Assembly: GCA_963971425.1 (NCBI GenBank)
Contig: OZ020518.1
Location: 30,324,770-30,388,769, forward strand
Direction: 5' to 3'
DNA from: Bryoerythrophyllum caledonicum
Lineage: Eukaryota > Streptophyta > Bryopsida > Pottiales > Pottiaceae
DNA: 64,000 bases
Below are positions 21,601 to 31,576 of this stretch, one piece after another (within the stretch, counting starts at the first letter, position 1; each line of letters begins with the position of its first letter). The notes below the pieces were generated by a model. The model was not told where the DNA came from. It was given only the letters and a program-made list of their open reading frames with translations, and did not search any database. The position numbers and the translations under genes were made by a program.

Positions 21601-23219
21601 TAGGATTTTCTAAAACCCGCGCGTCACACCTTCACAGAGCCGGGCTCAGGAGCTTCCGGGACGTATGGAATGGAAGTCAATGGAAATCGTTTGAGACTCT
21701 AATAGCAGAGTTTGGTATGAGTCAAAGTGAGGCAGGTGCGTGGGAAACGATTCTGGCGTCAAGTCAGCTTGCATGGGGGGCCGTGGTGGCAAAACCATCT
21801 TCGTATGTAGACCATGGAGAATGGGTGGGAATATTCTTGGACGAGTTAGCTGCTGTCCCAATGGCTGTATGTAGATCCGATAAGGGGTACCTCCCTCATC
21901 TGGGCACCTTCACGTCCAAAATTCCATTTCAGATAGACCTGTACACGACTCACTCCAGCAGTGGAAGGCTTGCGCTCATCCCACACGAAAATAGATGTAG
22001 CACTGCTACGTGGGACGACATGGGTGACGACCTCGAGAATGTAATCCCAGGCTTTGTGCGCCGAGTTCGGGTAGTTAAAATTATTAGAGGACCTAAGTCC
22101 ACAAAGATATGGCTGTACTATGGTAGAGTTGACAAACTCGACTGGGATCCATTGCGCTACAGGTGGCTGGGCGGTACTCCTTTTATGGAGTATACCTCTA
22201 GGAGAGGTCGACAGTGGCTTAGAGATAGACACCAGATTCCGCCTGTGGTGGTGAAGAAGTGGACAGGGATCCTTCCCGAAACTTTCAAACTACGATGGGC
22301 GAATGTTTGGGATGCTAGTAGAGTAAGGAAAGAAGCGGGATTATTGTGGATGATTTGGCATAAGGCGGTGGCGGTGAACGTGTGGAGGGGGCGAGTCAAC
22401 GAAGGAGTCGACCAGTGTTGTCCTGTTTGCCTTCAAGGCCTTCAAGAAACGGTGCTTCATAGATTTTGGGAGTGTAATGCAGCTCAAAAAGCATGGACGT
22501 GGGCAGACAATCTCATGGGCATGATCGCCCCCAAAAGTCGTAACCTGAGGACAAGGACCATGCCATGTACGCGGAGCGGGCTGGCCACGGAACAAGAGCG
22601 GCAGCGGACACATCCCAGAAGCCGAGTTACCATTCCTGATCTTAACAGACGCCTGAACAGCCAGGATCATGCGTCGTCAATGACGACTTCCCCCATGCAC
22701 GACAGGCAGCATAGTAGAAATCAAGGCCCCCGAGTGAGGAACAGGAGTCATAACTGTAGCTCCCAGCAAGCTAATGATGATAGGAGTAACCCTGTCGGGT
22801 CTCTTGCCTCCACCCAAGAGTCGGAGGACAGACCCTTTTGTCCCTCATTTACTTGGAAGCAAAGTATCTTTGCCCATCGTACCCCGAAGAGGTTCAAGAA
22901 AGTGAGTAGAGTCTGGCTCCTTCTTCGCGGTACTGTGACGTGGACCATCTGGCAAGAGCGCAACGACGCTGCATTCAATGGCGTCCACTGGAGCGATGAA
23001 AAAAGAGCTATTAAGCTCTGGTTAGGAGTTGTGGATTATGGTCGTGCCGCTTGGCATAAAGTGCAGGAATGCCGCACCAAAAATCCGTCTAAGGCTGGCA
23101 AACAACTTGTTGCCTTCAAGGAGTCTTGGTGTAGCAATTCGGTGGTTGGGCAGTGGGTCGGCGACCGCCCACGGTGGAACATCACCGGTCCTAGCTTTAG
23201 AGACAGTAGCGTTACGTAG
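18618..23219 (+). CDS. LINE ORF2: AP-type endonuclease / reverse transcriptase
   Basis: A 1533-residue polyprotein that nicks target DNA and reverse-transcribes the LINE RNA in place. Residues 1-255 form an exonuclease-endonuclease-phosphatase domain with N9, E40, Y127, D157, N159 and the S247-D248-H249 motif, all expected catalytic positions. The reverse transcriptase spans about 480-790: KSPGPDGI at 480, NWRPI near 539, first catalytic Asp D609 (LDFSKAYD), RQGCPLAPYLF, and F714-A-D-D with D716/D717. A zf-RVT zinc motif follows (C1268, C1271, H1281, C1286). A low-complexity linker precedes the conserved tail WTIWQERND. I see no RNase H domain, which some plant L1 elements have. The frame is uninterrupted and all visible catalytic residues are intact. 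Confidence 0.95.
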   Translation: MKVAILSHNVQGLNDPDRVGVARNYLQKHLRKMDIICLQELKLRGQKFEEIRNLTWQGASFFGQEASIAYNNDESNTNGAGSGGIGMWVAPKIAHLVADTGHSGGGEAQWIRLKGIPGGDLAVMNIYAPHTATRRCELWRELLASLPTDCRWVMVGDWNFVEHKSDKSNRKESIRTEEEKRLFGELLSHLQVADRFPKRNRLRFSWDNRRRDGRRVLARLDRAYSFQTPNSPVVASDYRILGDSGHSDHLPIFRQLWLEQTSQRPSQYVMNASFLAEKDVKEAIKGIWDQNPNLPFFGRIRRCVKFYKEFCIKRAADVRREEENMRKQMEQVVEQLQTDSTNPAYQTQASDMIGRLQAFERKKLAGQRLRSRTKWKEVGDSCSKEFFAAHHERSNASHITELVDHLGQTHSSQSTLEHICHQYYSRLYTARPPTPASKGAEGLTLSYITDRLSPQMKKKLSSPISQSELQAAMEDMRVGKSPGPDGIVLEFYRSCWEFIGEEFTVMVQRSLAMGRLPPGVTRGTIALLHKGGERSALTNWRPITLLNISYKIYAKALQRRLQPILMAIISPDQSAFLPLRFILDNLLLTQETIAWAETSKQPLLFLKLDFSKAYDMVEWDFLFKVMAKLGLPREFIAMVSILFQDAGASVKVNGQPSANFPIRRGVRQGCPLAPYLFLIIAEALNTMVSKEMERGNIKGINLPFGNRQQLLAQFADDTSFTLLGEEASVRTLIYFLDSFCLASGLIINWFKSNGYWKSANDLLRPEWTDQIGVTWAENDDVSKLLGAPFGLSLSTRDVDAFLHSRLAKKLTHWSSTKLNPIGRSVIVNSVLVGTLFFFLAIWGGTKKGVKRLKSTIMNYLASGSAQRSRVRVNWAQCCQSREKGGLDIINPEEAVTALMTKWMTKALEPGTSNLHLMLRHRLSSCQPYTKGRWAADLSFFTVRGHQTKKGSIVWNRVATAWKTMLEMTNYVSPTNFEEILSSSVWYCPDFQAVGVGFSKTRASHLHRAGLRSFRDVWNGSQWKSFETLIAEFGMSQSEAGAWETILASSQLAWGAVVAKPSSYVDHGEWVGIFLDELAAVPMAVCRSDKGYLPHLGTFTSKIPFQIDLYTTHSSSGRLALIPHENRCSTATWDDMGDDLENVIPGFVRRVRVVKIIRGPKSTKIWLYYGRVDKLDWDPLRYRWLGGTPFMEYTSRRGRQWLRDRHQIPPVVVKKWTGILPETFKLRWANVWDASRVRKEAGLLWMIWHKAVAVNVWRGRVNEGVDQCCPVCLQGLQETVLHRFWECNAAQKAWTWADNLMGMIAPKSRNLRTRTMPCTRSGLATEQERQRTHPRSRVTIPDLNRRLNSQDHASSMTTSPMHDRQHSRNQGPRVRNRSHNCSSQQANDDRSNPVGSLASTQESEDRPFCPSFTWKQSIFAHRTPKRFKKVSRVWLLLRGTVTWTIWQERNDAAFNGVHWSDEKRAIKLWLGVVDYGRAAWHKVQECRTKNPSKAGKQLVAFKESWCSNSVVGQWVGDRPRWNITGPSFRDSSVT

Positions 23220-23422
23220 CTTTCTCTTTTTTTTCCTCTTTTTTCTCCTCTTTTTTCTCTCTGTACTTGTAGTTGTGTGATATTTGTTGTTTCTTTTTGC
23301 TTTGGTGCCCGTGGGCCTGTGTGCCCTCTTGCTGGCCCTCGCCGGTCCTGGTGGGGTGCCCTTGTTTGTGCCACTGACCTTTCTGCAATGAATTCTTTCA
23401 TTTGTGTCAAAAAATAAAAATA
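23220..23422 (+). other. LINE 3' untranslated region and A-rich tail
   Basis: It begins with a strongly pyrimidine-rich run of T/C tracts (about 23220-23265), continues through a GC-rich stretch, and ends in a short (TAAAAA)n tail, the usual 3' end of a plant L1 element. Confidence 0.85.
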
Positions 23423-23438
23423 AAAAATGGTCCCTTTA
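23423..23438. repeat. LINE target-site duplication, right copy
   Basis: AAAAATGGTCCCTTTA, identical to 15690-15705. Different sequence follows (TTACTTAGC here, the LINE's GGGAAATCG at the left copy), which fixes the right boundary. Confidence 0.9.
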
Positions 23439-23531
23439 TTACTTAGCACACCTTGCTAATGTGCCTGATACACTTGATCAAGACAATTTCTCACTTTGAA
23501 CTCCTCATTTCTAACTGGAACCCTTCTGCTT

Positions 23532-24346
23532 TTAACCCGTAAAGGACCAAGATATTTTCCCCTCAAAATCACTCCAAAACTCTCATTTCTAGCAAATTCA
23601 ACACAAAATGACACAAAATGTTTTTTTTGAAAATGAAACCGTAGGATCTTGTACTAGAGTTGTATGAGAGTGTGTCGTGAAAATTTTGATAAGTTTGACC
23701 GCACGGATTGAAAGATACCTGCCTTTGAAGTGAGACATAATCTCTTTTTGATGTCATACTAAACACCTTCAACAAACTTCGACCACCTTCTATGGAAACT
23801 TTTTGCGCTACGGGCCGTGAATTTATTATGTTAGTTGAAAAGGATCATGTTAGGCACATGTGCACCAAATTTTAGAAGTAGAAAAGGTGTACAAGATGTC
23901 CTAAAAAATCCTGCAATGCAACTATGTGCTGAGAATCAACAATATACTTTATATTTTGCATATGTCATATTCTTCTCAAATTTTTGAAATTCACAAATCC
24001 GTACAGTAGATGCAAAGATCTCAATTTCTTTTCCAAGAGGACATTTTCTTTCTTTTAAATGGACAAAAAATCGAATTTCTATTGAATTTAGAAGTTATTA
24101 AAGTTTAGTGATAGTATTTGTGATATGTCACACTAAACTGCTGCACTATTTGTATATGTAAGTGAAAATAAAGTGTAACTTTTGAACCGTAAGTCGGAAT
24201 TCTACGAAATTTGTGTCTACGCAAAGCTAATCAAAAGTTGTCCATTCAATAAAAAATTCTCAGAAAGAATACCTAGAATTGAGAATGTGGTACCTTATTC
24301 AAACTCAAAATGTCCCCCGAGGGGACTTTGGTCCTTTAGGGGTTAA
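23532..24346 (+). mobile_element. TTAA-1 element copy D
   Basis: TTAA (23532-23535), CCCGTAAAGGACC, about 807 bp, then GGTCCTTTAGGGG and TTAA (24343-24346). It belongs to a subfamily with copy C; the two share ACCGTAGGATCTTGTACTAG and the downstream blocks AGGCACATGTGCAC and CCTGCAATGCAAC. It has no coding capacity. Confidence 0.8.
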
Positions 24347-24413
24347 ACCTGAGACCTACTAACTGTGATGACTACACCGTTCACTTAATATAGTGTGGAT
24401 GTATAGGTAATGT

Positions 24414-24531
24414 GGATGAAAGTTGAGGTGGACCACATCAATTCTAGTTTTGGATGGAAATTGAGGTGGACCACATCAATTTTGGTTTTGGATGAAAATT
24501 GAGGTGGACCACATCAATTTTGGTTTTGGAT
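24414..24531. repeat. 38-bp minisatellite, three copies
   Basis: GGATGRAARTTGAGGTGGAC... units begin at 24414, 24452 and 24490, and a fourth is cut off at 24528. A diverged copy lies near the other end of the host element (about 25925-25960). Confidence 0.9.
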
Positions 24532-24593
24532 ACTTTTGCTCTTTGAGCCGCCTCCCGCGGTCTCTCAAAATCTCTCCATTCCTTGGAGAGATG

Positions 24594-24741
24594 AGGAAGT
24601 AGGGTTTGGAGGTGATAGAAGGTGCACAATAGGAAGTAAGATTTACAAGTGATAGAAGGTGCACAATAGAAAGTAAGGTTTGTAGGTGACAGAAGGTGCA
24701 CAATAGGAAGTAGGGTTTGCAGGTAACAAAAGGTGCACAAT
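24594..24741. repeat. 37-bp minisatellite, four copies
   Basis: AGGAAGTAGGGTTTGNAGGT... units ending GAAGGTGCACAAT start at about 24594, 24631, 24668 and 24705. Confidence 0.9.
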
Positions 24742-26061
24742 AGTGCAGGTTTCATGCAAGTTTGCAGCAGCTTCTCTTGCTTTCATTTGCAGCTCTCTCT
24801 CAAGGTAAGAAGTTCCCCTTGATTTTATGCACCAAGGTCTAGCAATGTTGATAGAAGGAGGAAAGTGGGCGTTTGTAATGGAGGCTCGGGTCTCAAGCCA
24901 ATTGGATCATTTTGTAACTGATCATAGTTAGATTGTTTCTATCGGCTATGTGCATGCTTGGTATTTTGATTCTAATACTTGTGTTTTCTTGGTGGATCCA
25001 GTTTGTTCCGGTGTATTTTGCCATTCAGGTTGCAATTAACAGCCGATTTTCATCAAGGCACATGTGCCAAGTGGTAAATGATGTCACAACACAAGCTATT
25101 ACCGCTTTTGCAACGATTGGAGGTGACTCGCACAAGTCACTTTTGAAGCAGGATCGTTTTTCTCCTTCCTTTGTGACTGATTCTATTTGTTAATTAGAAA
25201 TATATGATTGTTGGCCATTGATGTTGAATGTGCTCCAATGAAGGTTCGACTTGTCTGATCTTTATATTGAAGCAATGTTTGTTTGCATTCCATGTTTTGC
25301 AAGAAGATGAATGGTTTTTAGGTTCAGCCTAGGAAGGAGTTCGAAGGCTTCTAGAGGGTTGAAATCAACAAGTTGGTAGTCCAACTGCATTGATTTCTAC
25401 ACATTCGGTTCATTATTCCCTTCACACGGAAGTGAATGAGTAACATGTCAGCTCAGTCAAATACTTGGGGGTTTTCATGGATCTTGCGCTGAAAAGAGGA
25501 CAAGTTCAATTGAAAGTGTGATTTCTTTCGCCTAGCTTCTACTCATGTGAATGCGGGGAGATGTTGAATGCCGCTGGGTCCTGAGACTCCTGCTATTGCT
25601 TTGTGCTTTTATTGTATTCCTGAAGGCCGTTCAGTTGTTGGTTGAACTCAACTTTGAAGGCGGTTTTGTGATTGTTATCACAAGAGGGAATGTAGGCAAT
25701 ATAAGTTGGGAGCTTGGGTAAGGAGTTGCCATGCTTGCATACAAAGTGCATACAAATTTTTGAACTGAAAAGTATCATGCATTTTGGAGAATCTGTACAA
25801 ATTTAAAATTGTTTTGGTGTTTTCTCTTGCAGTGAGTACAACTTGTAAAAACTTATCCACATCAATTCCCGTGTCATTTGTTTTGAGACAAGCCACACTA
25901 TTTCTAATGGACATGATTTGATGTGGATGGAAAATTCAAGTGAACCACTTTAATTTGTGTTTAATGAAATTAGTGTAGGAAATTTCAAATAGCCTAGTCT
26001 ACCCTATATTCAGGGAACGGAGTACCAATCAGCCACTTTCATGGAGTAAACAAGTAACTAC

Positions 26062-27014
26062 TTAACCCCTAAAGGACCAAGTGTCCAAAAAGGGCTTTTT
26101 GAAAAATCGGTCAGGTTCCTATGGTGTCAATTTCCAACATTCTTCTTTGAAATTCTTACTATAGAAAGACATTACCAAGACCTGAGTGGGAAAACAATTT
26201 TTTCTTAAATTGGACATTTGATGAAAAAGTTATAGGGTTTTGAATTTTAAATGGGGAGGGCGGGCACCTCGGGCACCTCCAAAAACTTTTGATAGGATAC
26301 TCTATTGAAAGTGAGATTTTCAGTACTCGCAAGTAATATTATTTCCCTTCATGTTGTCAAAAAAAAGTTCTTGTCTTTAGTGAAAAATAGCATATCAACC
26401 CAAGTCAAACATTTTCACACATTGTCACTCATTGTCGAGCAAGGTACCAAAAACAATTCTTCTTTTCCACATAAAACCTAGAGATCTTCGTATTTTTCAC
26501 TTTTTATTTTTTCCACAACAATATGTAATGTAAACCTTCTTATTAATCATTCGGATTATCAATCGAAAACATATTAAGTTCAAAAAAAAAAGAAGTGTGA
26601 ATTAACAAATTTCGAGCCTCCACTCCTTGCACACTTGTTTTGAATATGCTACACCCCGTCTCTACCTCTAAAAATTGGTGTGTAAAGAGCTAACATCATA
26701 CTTAACAAGATGGAAATAGATTTAGACCTTCTGTGGTGAAATTTTTTGACACCAAGTGAAGTCAAAGTCTGCTGATCCACTAAACGCAGGGAAGAAAATG
26801 AACCATTTGCTTGACTTCAAACACTATAATCTTTCTATCCGTGCGGTCAAAGTTTATGAAATTTTGTACATGTATTACTTAATAAGCCTTTATTGAGATC
26901 CTACGGTCAGAACAAGAAATCAAAGTTTTTGTTTCCTTCATTATTCATTGCACTAGAATCCATTAATTTTGAAGTGTTTTTGGTGTAAAACTGTCTTGGT
27001 ACCTTAGGGGTTAA
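26062..27014 (-). mobile_element. TTAA-1 element copy E (reverse orientation)
   Basis: TTAA (26062-26065), CCCCTAAAGGACCAAG, about 945 bp, then CCTTAGGGG and TTAA (27011-27014). The internal blocks run in the opposite order to copy A. The right TTAA is also the left edge of copy F. Confidence 0.8.
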
Positions 27015-27983
27015 CCGAACAAGATTGAAACAAGGTTTAGTGGATATTTGATGTTTAGTGTAGACATTCTATATATTTATAATCCATGTCGACAATGATC
27101 ACCCTCTTTTAAGTAGTGTAGATAGGTTTTACTAGACTGTGCTTGATAAGAGCTCCATAGAAATATATATTTTTATTTGTTTTGGATTCGCGGTTTGAAA
27201 GTTAGTACCACTCAAAGTTAGAAATGGGGACTACAAGCACCTCCAAAATTTTGCTAGAAGTCTCTATTGACATTGAGATTTTCCATGCATGTAGAGAATC
27301 TTACCTTCTTTGAATATGTCAAAGAATATTTCTTGTCTATAGTGTAAAAAAACATTTTAACTCAAGTCAAACATTTTTACACATTTCAGGCAAGCATGGA
27401 AAATAACTTCATCTTTTCTACAGGTTCTACAGATAAAACCTAGAGATCTTCATATTTTTCACTTTTTATTTTTTCTACAAAAATATGTGGTGTAAACCTT
27501 CTTATTGACCGTTTAGATTATCATTCTAAAACATATTAAATAAAATAATATGTTTTTGACAAAAAAATATGAATTGACATTTTTTAACCTCCACTCCTTG
27601 CACACTTGTGTGGAATATGCTACACCCCTTTTCTACCTCTAAAAATGGTGTATACGAAACTAACATCATGCTCAACACAATGGTAAAAGATTTAGACCTT
27701 GTGTAGTGCAAAAATTTGATATCAAGTGAAGTCAAAGTCTGCTGATCCACTTAACACAAGGGAAAAAATGAACCATTCTCTTGACTTCAAACACTATAAT
27801 CTTTCAATCCGTGCGATCAAAGTGTATGAAATTCTGTAAATATATTACTTAGTAAGTCTTAATGGAGATCCTACGGTCAACGGGATAAATATAAGGTTTT
27901 GTCTTCTTCCTTACTCATTGCACTAGAATCAACAATTTTGAAGTGTTTTTGGTGTGAAGTTGTCACGGGCTTTTAGGAGTTAA
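27011..27983 (-). mobile_element. TTAA-1 element copy F (reverse orientation)
   Basis: It starts at the TTAA shared with copy E and ends at GGGCTTTTAGGAG then TTAA (27980-27983). Its left terminus is decayed. A fragment of a CACTA-like miniature element (TGTTTAGTGTAG ... AGTAGTGTAGATAGG, about 27045-27135) lies inside the left part. Confidence 0.7.
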
Positions 27984-28908
27984 GACACACATAGATCGCA
28001 TTCTCATAGTCAAAAATCCAAAAGCACACCATTGAGTTTTATTAGAGAAGAGGGTTAGAGAAGTGTTTGCCTGCCGAAGAGACCCAAAATCCAACATCCA
28101 AATGAGCAATTTGGTACTTCAACCAATCATATACATTGTCCATAGTAATAATATGTGATGTTCATTGCACATGACAGTGCTTCTGGATATGTTAGCATAG
28201 GATCCCTATACAATTAGGCTAAAGAACATATCATTTGGGACAAGATTTCTAGTTTGTGAGCCATGACCAGTGAGCAATGAGTAGTGATCTGTTGGAAAAA
28301 TCTGTCACCAATTTTAGAGAAGCAAGTTGGTTAGCCGTGAAAAATTCGCAATAGAGAAGCCTATATGCGTGATAAATTTTGTATCTTTTAGCTTATTTCC
28401 GTGGGAACATTGCGGTAGAGGAGCCTATATCTATTTTATGATTTTGGACAATGCCAGTTGTTTCTTGATTATGGAGCACATTGCGGTAGAAGAGCCTATG
28501 TCTAGTTTTTATTCATTATATATGTGTTTTTTAAATTTAAGGTTTTTTTAGTCCTAAATTGTTCTAGAGGATTTGCATGCAAAGGTTTTTATATTCTTCT
28601 AAAAAAGTAGGATTTAGAAGAAAAAGAGGGACGTCTATGTGCTATAGAGTCACACAAGGCCACCGAGGACATAAGTTAAAAGGATGAATGGTAAAAGCCT
28701 AATACCCTTCTACGGAAAACTTTACTAATTATGCAATTCTCAAGAATAAAAATATCACATCACATGAATTTCACTATGATGGTATTTTAGATTGAAAACT
28801 ACTATTTGCAACCATAATTTGATTTCAGCATACCAAGAAGAGAAATAAAGTTTTAGGGTTCTCCCTTTCAAAGAATGATAAATCTAATGTTAGTACTAAA
28901 AATTGAAA
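27984..28908. other. Intergenic with three short repeat units
   Basis: GCCTATAT/GCCTATG recurs at 28359, 28423 and 28494 after ATTGCGGTAGAGGA-type sequence, a weak 64-71 bp periodicity. No gene identified. Confidence 0.4.
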
Positions 28909-29638
28909 TCACATATTATTTGGCAGACCAAGTTTTACTATAGGATGAGCATTTGCCCCAAGGTATTGCCGTTCCACCACAAGTTGAAGCCCTTGTAGTG
29001 CTCGTTGTGAACAGATAGCCATTGAGTACTTCTCGAGTAGTTGCGCCGGATTCCACAGAGAATCCTCTAACCGATGCTCCATCCACTTCTCCAAGCCGCT
29101 CTTGCGCTTGTCCTCAAACCACTTGTCATCCTTGAGCGCTCGCATGAACCTCATCCTCATGTCGGCCAAGCATGCTTTTTTCCCGTTCTCTGAACCGTGC
29201 ATGAGATAGCCGAGATTCAACCTCGTCAAGGAAGTCTGCTTGTTGTAATCGAAAATTGACCTCGTGATGAGGTTCTTGCAATCGTCACTCCGATTGTTGA
29301 GTTGATTGGCATCACTATACCATTCCGTGAATATAGTGTAGACCAGACTATTTGAAATTTCCTACACTAATTGAAAATTTACATGAAATTGTTGACTCAC
29401 TCACACTTGCTTGAGAACAAATACTCAATCAGAACTTGGCATGCACATGCTTTGATGGAAATTAGTGTGAGTGATCTACATCAATAATCCCTCTACACTA
29501 TATTCAGTGTTTAGTGTAGTGATAGCCCTTATGGTTCAACCCTGCATACCTTGGAGGCTTGTATTTCACCTTCTGTCCATGGTTGTTCTTCTTACGTTTA
29601 CCTTTGGATTTTTCGGGGTTGTTGGAAGTACCCTCCAT
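28909..29638 (-). pseudogene. Unidentified protein gene, broken by a 209-bp element
   Basis: The minus-strand frame starts at ATG 29636-29638 (good context, ACCATGG) with a strongly basic N-terminus (KSKGKRKK at about residues 10-17). It runs to 29524, is interrupted by the CACTA-like insertion 29313-29521, and resumes in frame at 29310, ending at a TGA at 28909. Removing the insertion and one copy of the AT target duplication gives about 172 residues, with a junction reading HKGYANQLNN. The second part is charged and probably helical (RMRFMRALKDDKWFEDKRKS). I recognise no domain. It is divergently arranged with the gene at 30165, so the pair may be the two genes of an unknown element or a host pair. 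A possible splice acceptor (TTTTGCAG) lies just upstream of the ATG. Confidence 0.5.
29313..29521. mobile_element. 209-bp CACTA-like miniature element
   Basis: The ends are CACTATACCATTCCGTGAAT and, in reverse complement, CACTACACTAAACACTGAAT; both continue ATAGTGTAGA. It is flanked by AT on both sides (29311-29312, 29522-29523). CACTA ends with 2-3 bp duplications fit that superfamily. A close copy lies at 56853-57065, and the larger element at 24371 has the same ends. Confidence 0.8.
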
Positions 29639-30164
29639 GGTTGATTTCTTGAGGCCTGCAAAATGGGAAAAAATGCAAAATCCCCCCTCGGTCAAGTTGG
29701 AAGGACCTTCAACTTAACCACAAGATTCGATAGGAAACTCCAATTTTTTAACAATTAGAGTATTTTCCAATTAGTTAACCTTGGTAAAGTTCACAGTGAA
29801 GAGGGAGGAAGGGTAGAAGAGACACTTATAGGTGTCCCCCAATCGTCTGATACCCCGCCCCTTTGCCCACGTTAACCCACCGGTCGCATGATACCCGACC
29901 TAGTCATCCAAGGCGAAGGGGCGGGGTATGAAGCAACCGGGGGGTTGCTATATAAGGAAGGATCGCTCATTAATTTTTTTACTCTTCTCTTCTCGCCTAT
30001 AGATTGGTGCATTTGAGTTTGCCATTTTGGAAAGCTCAAGTGCTGATTTTGTGAAGAAAGTGGAAGTCGTGCTATTTTTGTACTGAGGGCTTGCTAATTT
30101 TTATCTCAAAGGTAATAATTTTTTATTGCATTTAAAATTGCAATTTTTTTCAAGGAATTTGGTA
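29639..30164. promoter_or_regulatory. Shared divergent promoter region with GC-box inverted repeat
   Basis: Lies between two divergent broken genes. ATACCCCGCCCCTTTGCC (29850-29867) and GGCGAAGGGGCGGGGTAT (29912-29929) are inverted copies with one mismatch, each containing a GC box. A TATA box TATATAAG (29949-29956) faces the rightward gene, about 215 bp before its ATG. No equally clear TATA box faces left. Function is inferred from layout only. Confidence 0.5.
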
Positions 30165-31429
30165 ATGAGCAATAGTAATAATATTTTGAGAACGCGTATT
30201 AGAGTTCGTTGCAAGTGTCACTAGCGTTTCCACGATTTGTATCATGTACCGAGAGTCACGGAGAAAGTCTCCACGCTCTCGGCAATGGGCAAACGCGGCG
30301 ACAAGGGCGTCTCAATGCCACTCAACAATTTGATTGTCGACAATCTTGATTACCACACGCTTGATGGATGGATGGACGAGCTAGGCCCCAAGAGTGATGG
30401 GTTTTGGACCGCCAAGACTTGCAACGACTACATCATGACGCCGCATATACTCCACTTAATGGAAAACGTGTTGGAGATGGAAGCTTGGAACAAGCAAAAC
30501 GAATTAACAAATGCGGTCTGACAATTAACAAATTCCCGCTTAAGAAATGCCAACCTAACAATTTCCGGAAGCAGTATTTGGAGGTCTACTATTGGATGCG
30601 GCCGGATGCAACAAGGTTACCAAAATTTGGCACTAAGTCCCAGATGCAAATGGTGTATGCCAAATTGGTACTCAAGAGACGCGTGGATTCGCGATTGGTG
30701 AGGCCGAAGACTAAGCGGTCCGTCCAACACGAGCAAGAAGACATACCAACAAGCATGGCATGGCTCCAAGGCATCCTTGCCAAATCCACAGCGGACAAAG
30801 ATAACGTGCCAACGGAAGTCGTTGCACCAACCATTGATGGCGATGGCCAAACAACAACAGAAGATGCGGACCAGACTTCATGCAAAGGTGCGCAGTCTCT
30901 GGCCTTAGTGAACGATATTATAGCCAGGCTTAGCAATCTTCACCAATCGACTTTGACCGGCAATGCGGAAGAGCTTGAGGCTTTTGCAGGCGAGTCGTCA
31001 GAGGCGGACAAGAGCGTAGAGGTTGGGCGTGGTGACAATGCAACAGAACTGCGAGAATCGCGGCTGAAGCAAAAGATTGCATTTCAAGAAGTCCAGGACC
31101 GCATGGACGAGAGCTCTAGAAAGCGGACGTTGCTTGAGGGTGTGGATAAAGAATATCGCAACCGAATCTTCAACAATCTTAAGACAAAACTTGAGCAAGC
31201 GCGCCTTGAGAAGATAATTCATTGCGCAATGTAGGCGAAGTTGGAGGAGGCCAAGATAGAATTGAAGGCCGCCAACCACCTCGTTAAGGTCCTTCATCCG
31301 GAGCTCGCAGCAATGGCTTGTGCAAACGCTGAGCTTGCAACAATGGCTCAAATCGCACCAAGCAATGACAACAATGGTGGAGCGTCTTCAAGCATGCAAA
31401 TGTTGATAGTTGTACAAATGGCTATATAG
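30165..31429 (+). pseudogene. Unidentified coiled-coil protein gene with stops and a frameshift
   Basis: ATG 30165 opens a frame to 30521 with an in-frame TAG at 30222-30224. The coding sense then continues in another frame (open 30404-31234), so a frameshift lies between about 30490 and 30521. A second in-frame TAG (31232-31234) precedes another 65 codons ending at 31429. The encoded chain would be about 420 residues: an N-terminal region with DYHTLDGWMDELGPKSDGFW, a segment FRKQYLEVYYWMRP, an acidic Ser/Thr-rich middle, and a charged helical C-terminus (LKTKLEQARLEK, KLEEAKIELKAA) likely to form a coiled coil. No domain is recognised. GC content is higher than in the flanks. It is probably a dead copy of a mobile-element or host gene. 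Confidence 0.55.
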
Positions 31430-31576
31430 AAGATGATTGCCAAATTTTGTAAGTTTTCAATATTAAAATGAAAAAAGTGGTTCACACTTCAATGTAAAGA
31501 ATTTGGTTTAAATTTGAATCATGTACATAAGGTGAATTTCACTCTTGAAGTCAAAGTGTACAAATCCACTTAACTC

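Larger units (their letters stand above)
15690..23438 (+). mobile_element. Full-length L1-type LINE with target-site duplication
   Basis: A non-LTR retrotransposon of about 7.7 kb (15706-23422) between two copies of AAAAATGGTCCCTTTA. It has a 498-bp leader, ORF1, ORF2 overlapping by four bases, a 203-bp 3' region and a short TAAAAA-type tail. The target, read on the bottom strand, is cleaved at TTTTT/CAA, similar to the TTTT/A preference of L1 endonucleases. Both frames are open and the duplication is perfect, so insertion was recent. Its GC content and codon use stand out from the AT-rich surroundings. One zinc ligand in ORF1 is mutated, so this copy may not be fully active. Confidence 0.95.
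24371..26024. mobile_element. 1.65-kb CACTA-like element carrying unrelated cargo
   Basis: The left end ACTACACCGTTCAC...ATATAGTGT and the right end (reverse complement TACTCCGTTCCC...GAATATAGGGTAGAC) match the ends of the 209-bp and 213-bp elements at 29313 and 56853. The last ~60 bp on the right continue the match through GGAAATTTCAAATAG. The interior has two minisatellites and then about 1.2 kb of higher-complexity sequence with splice-like motifs (CAAG/GTAAGAAG near 24803; TGGATCCAG/TTTG near 25000) and a 260-nt open frame (24933-25193) that I do not recognise. This could be captured host sequence. Confidence 0.6.

Noticed and set aside
16251..23449. Antisense and out-of-frame ORFs inside the LINE
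   Set aside because: They overlap long, well-conserved LINE frames; their openness follows from the GC-richer coding sequence.
30112..30154. 5' leader intron of the rightward broken gene
   Set aside because: Donor and acceptor motifs exist, but 43 nt is too short for a normal plant intron.
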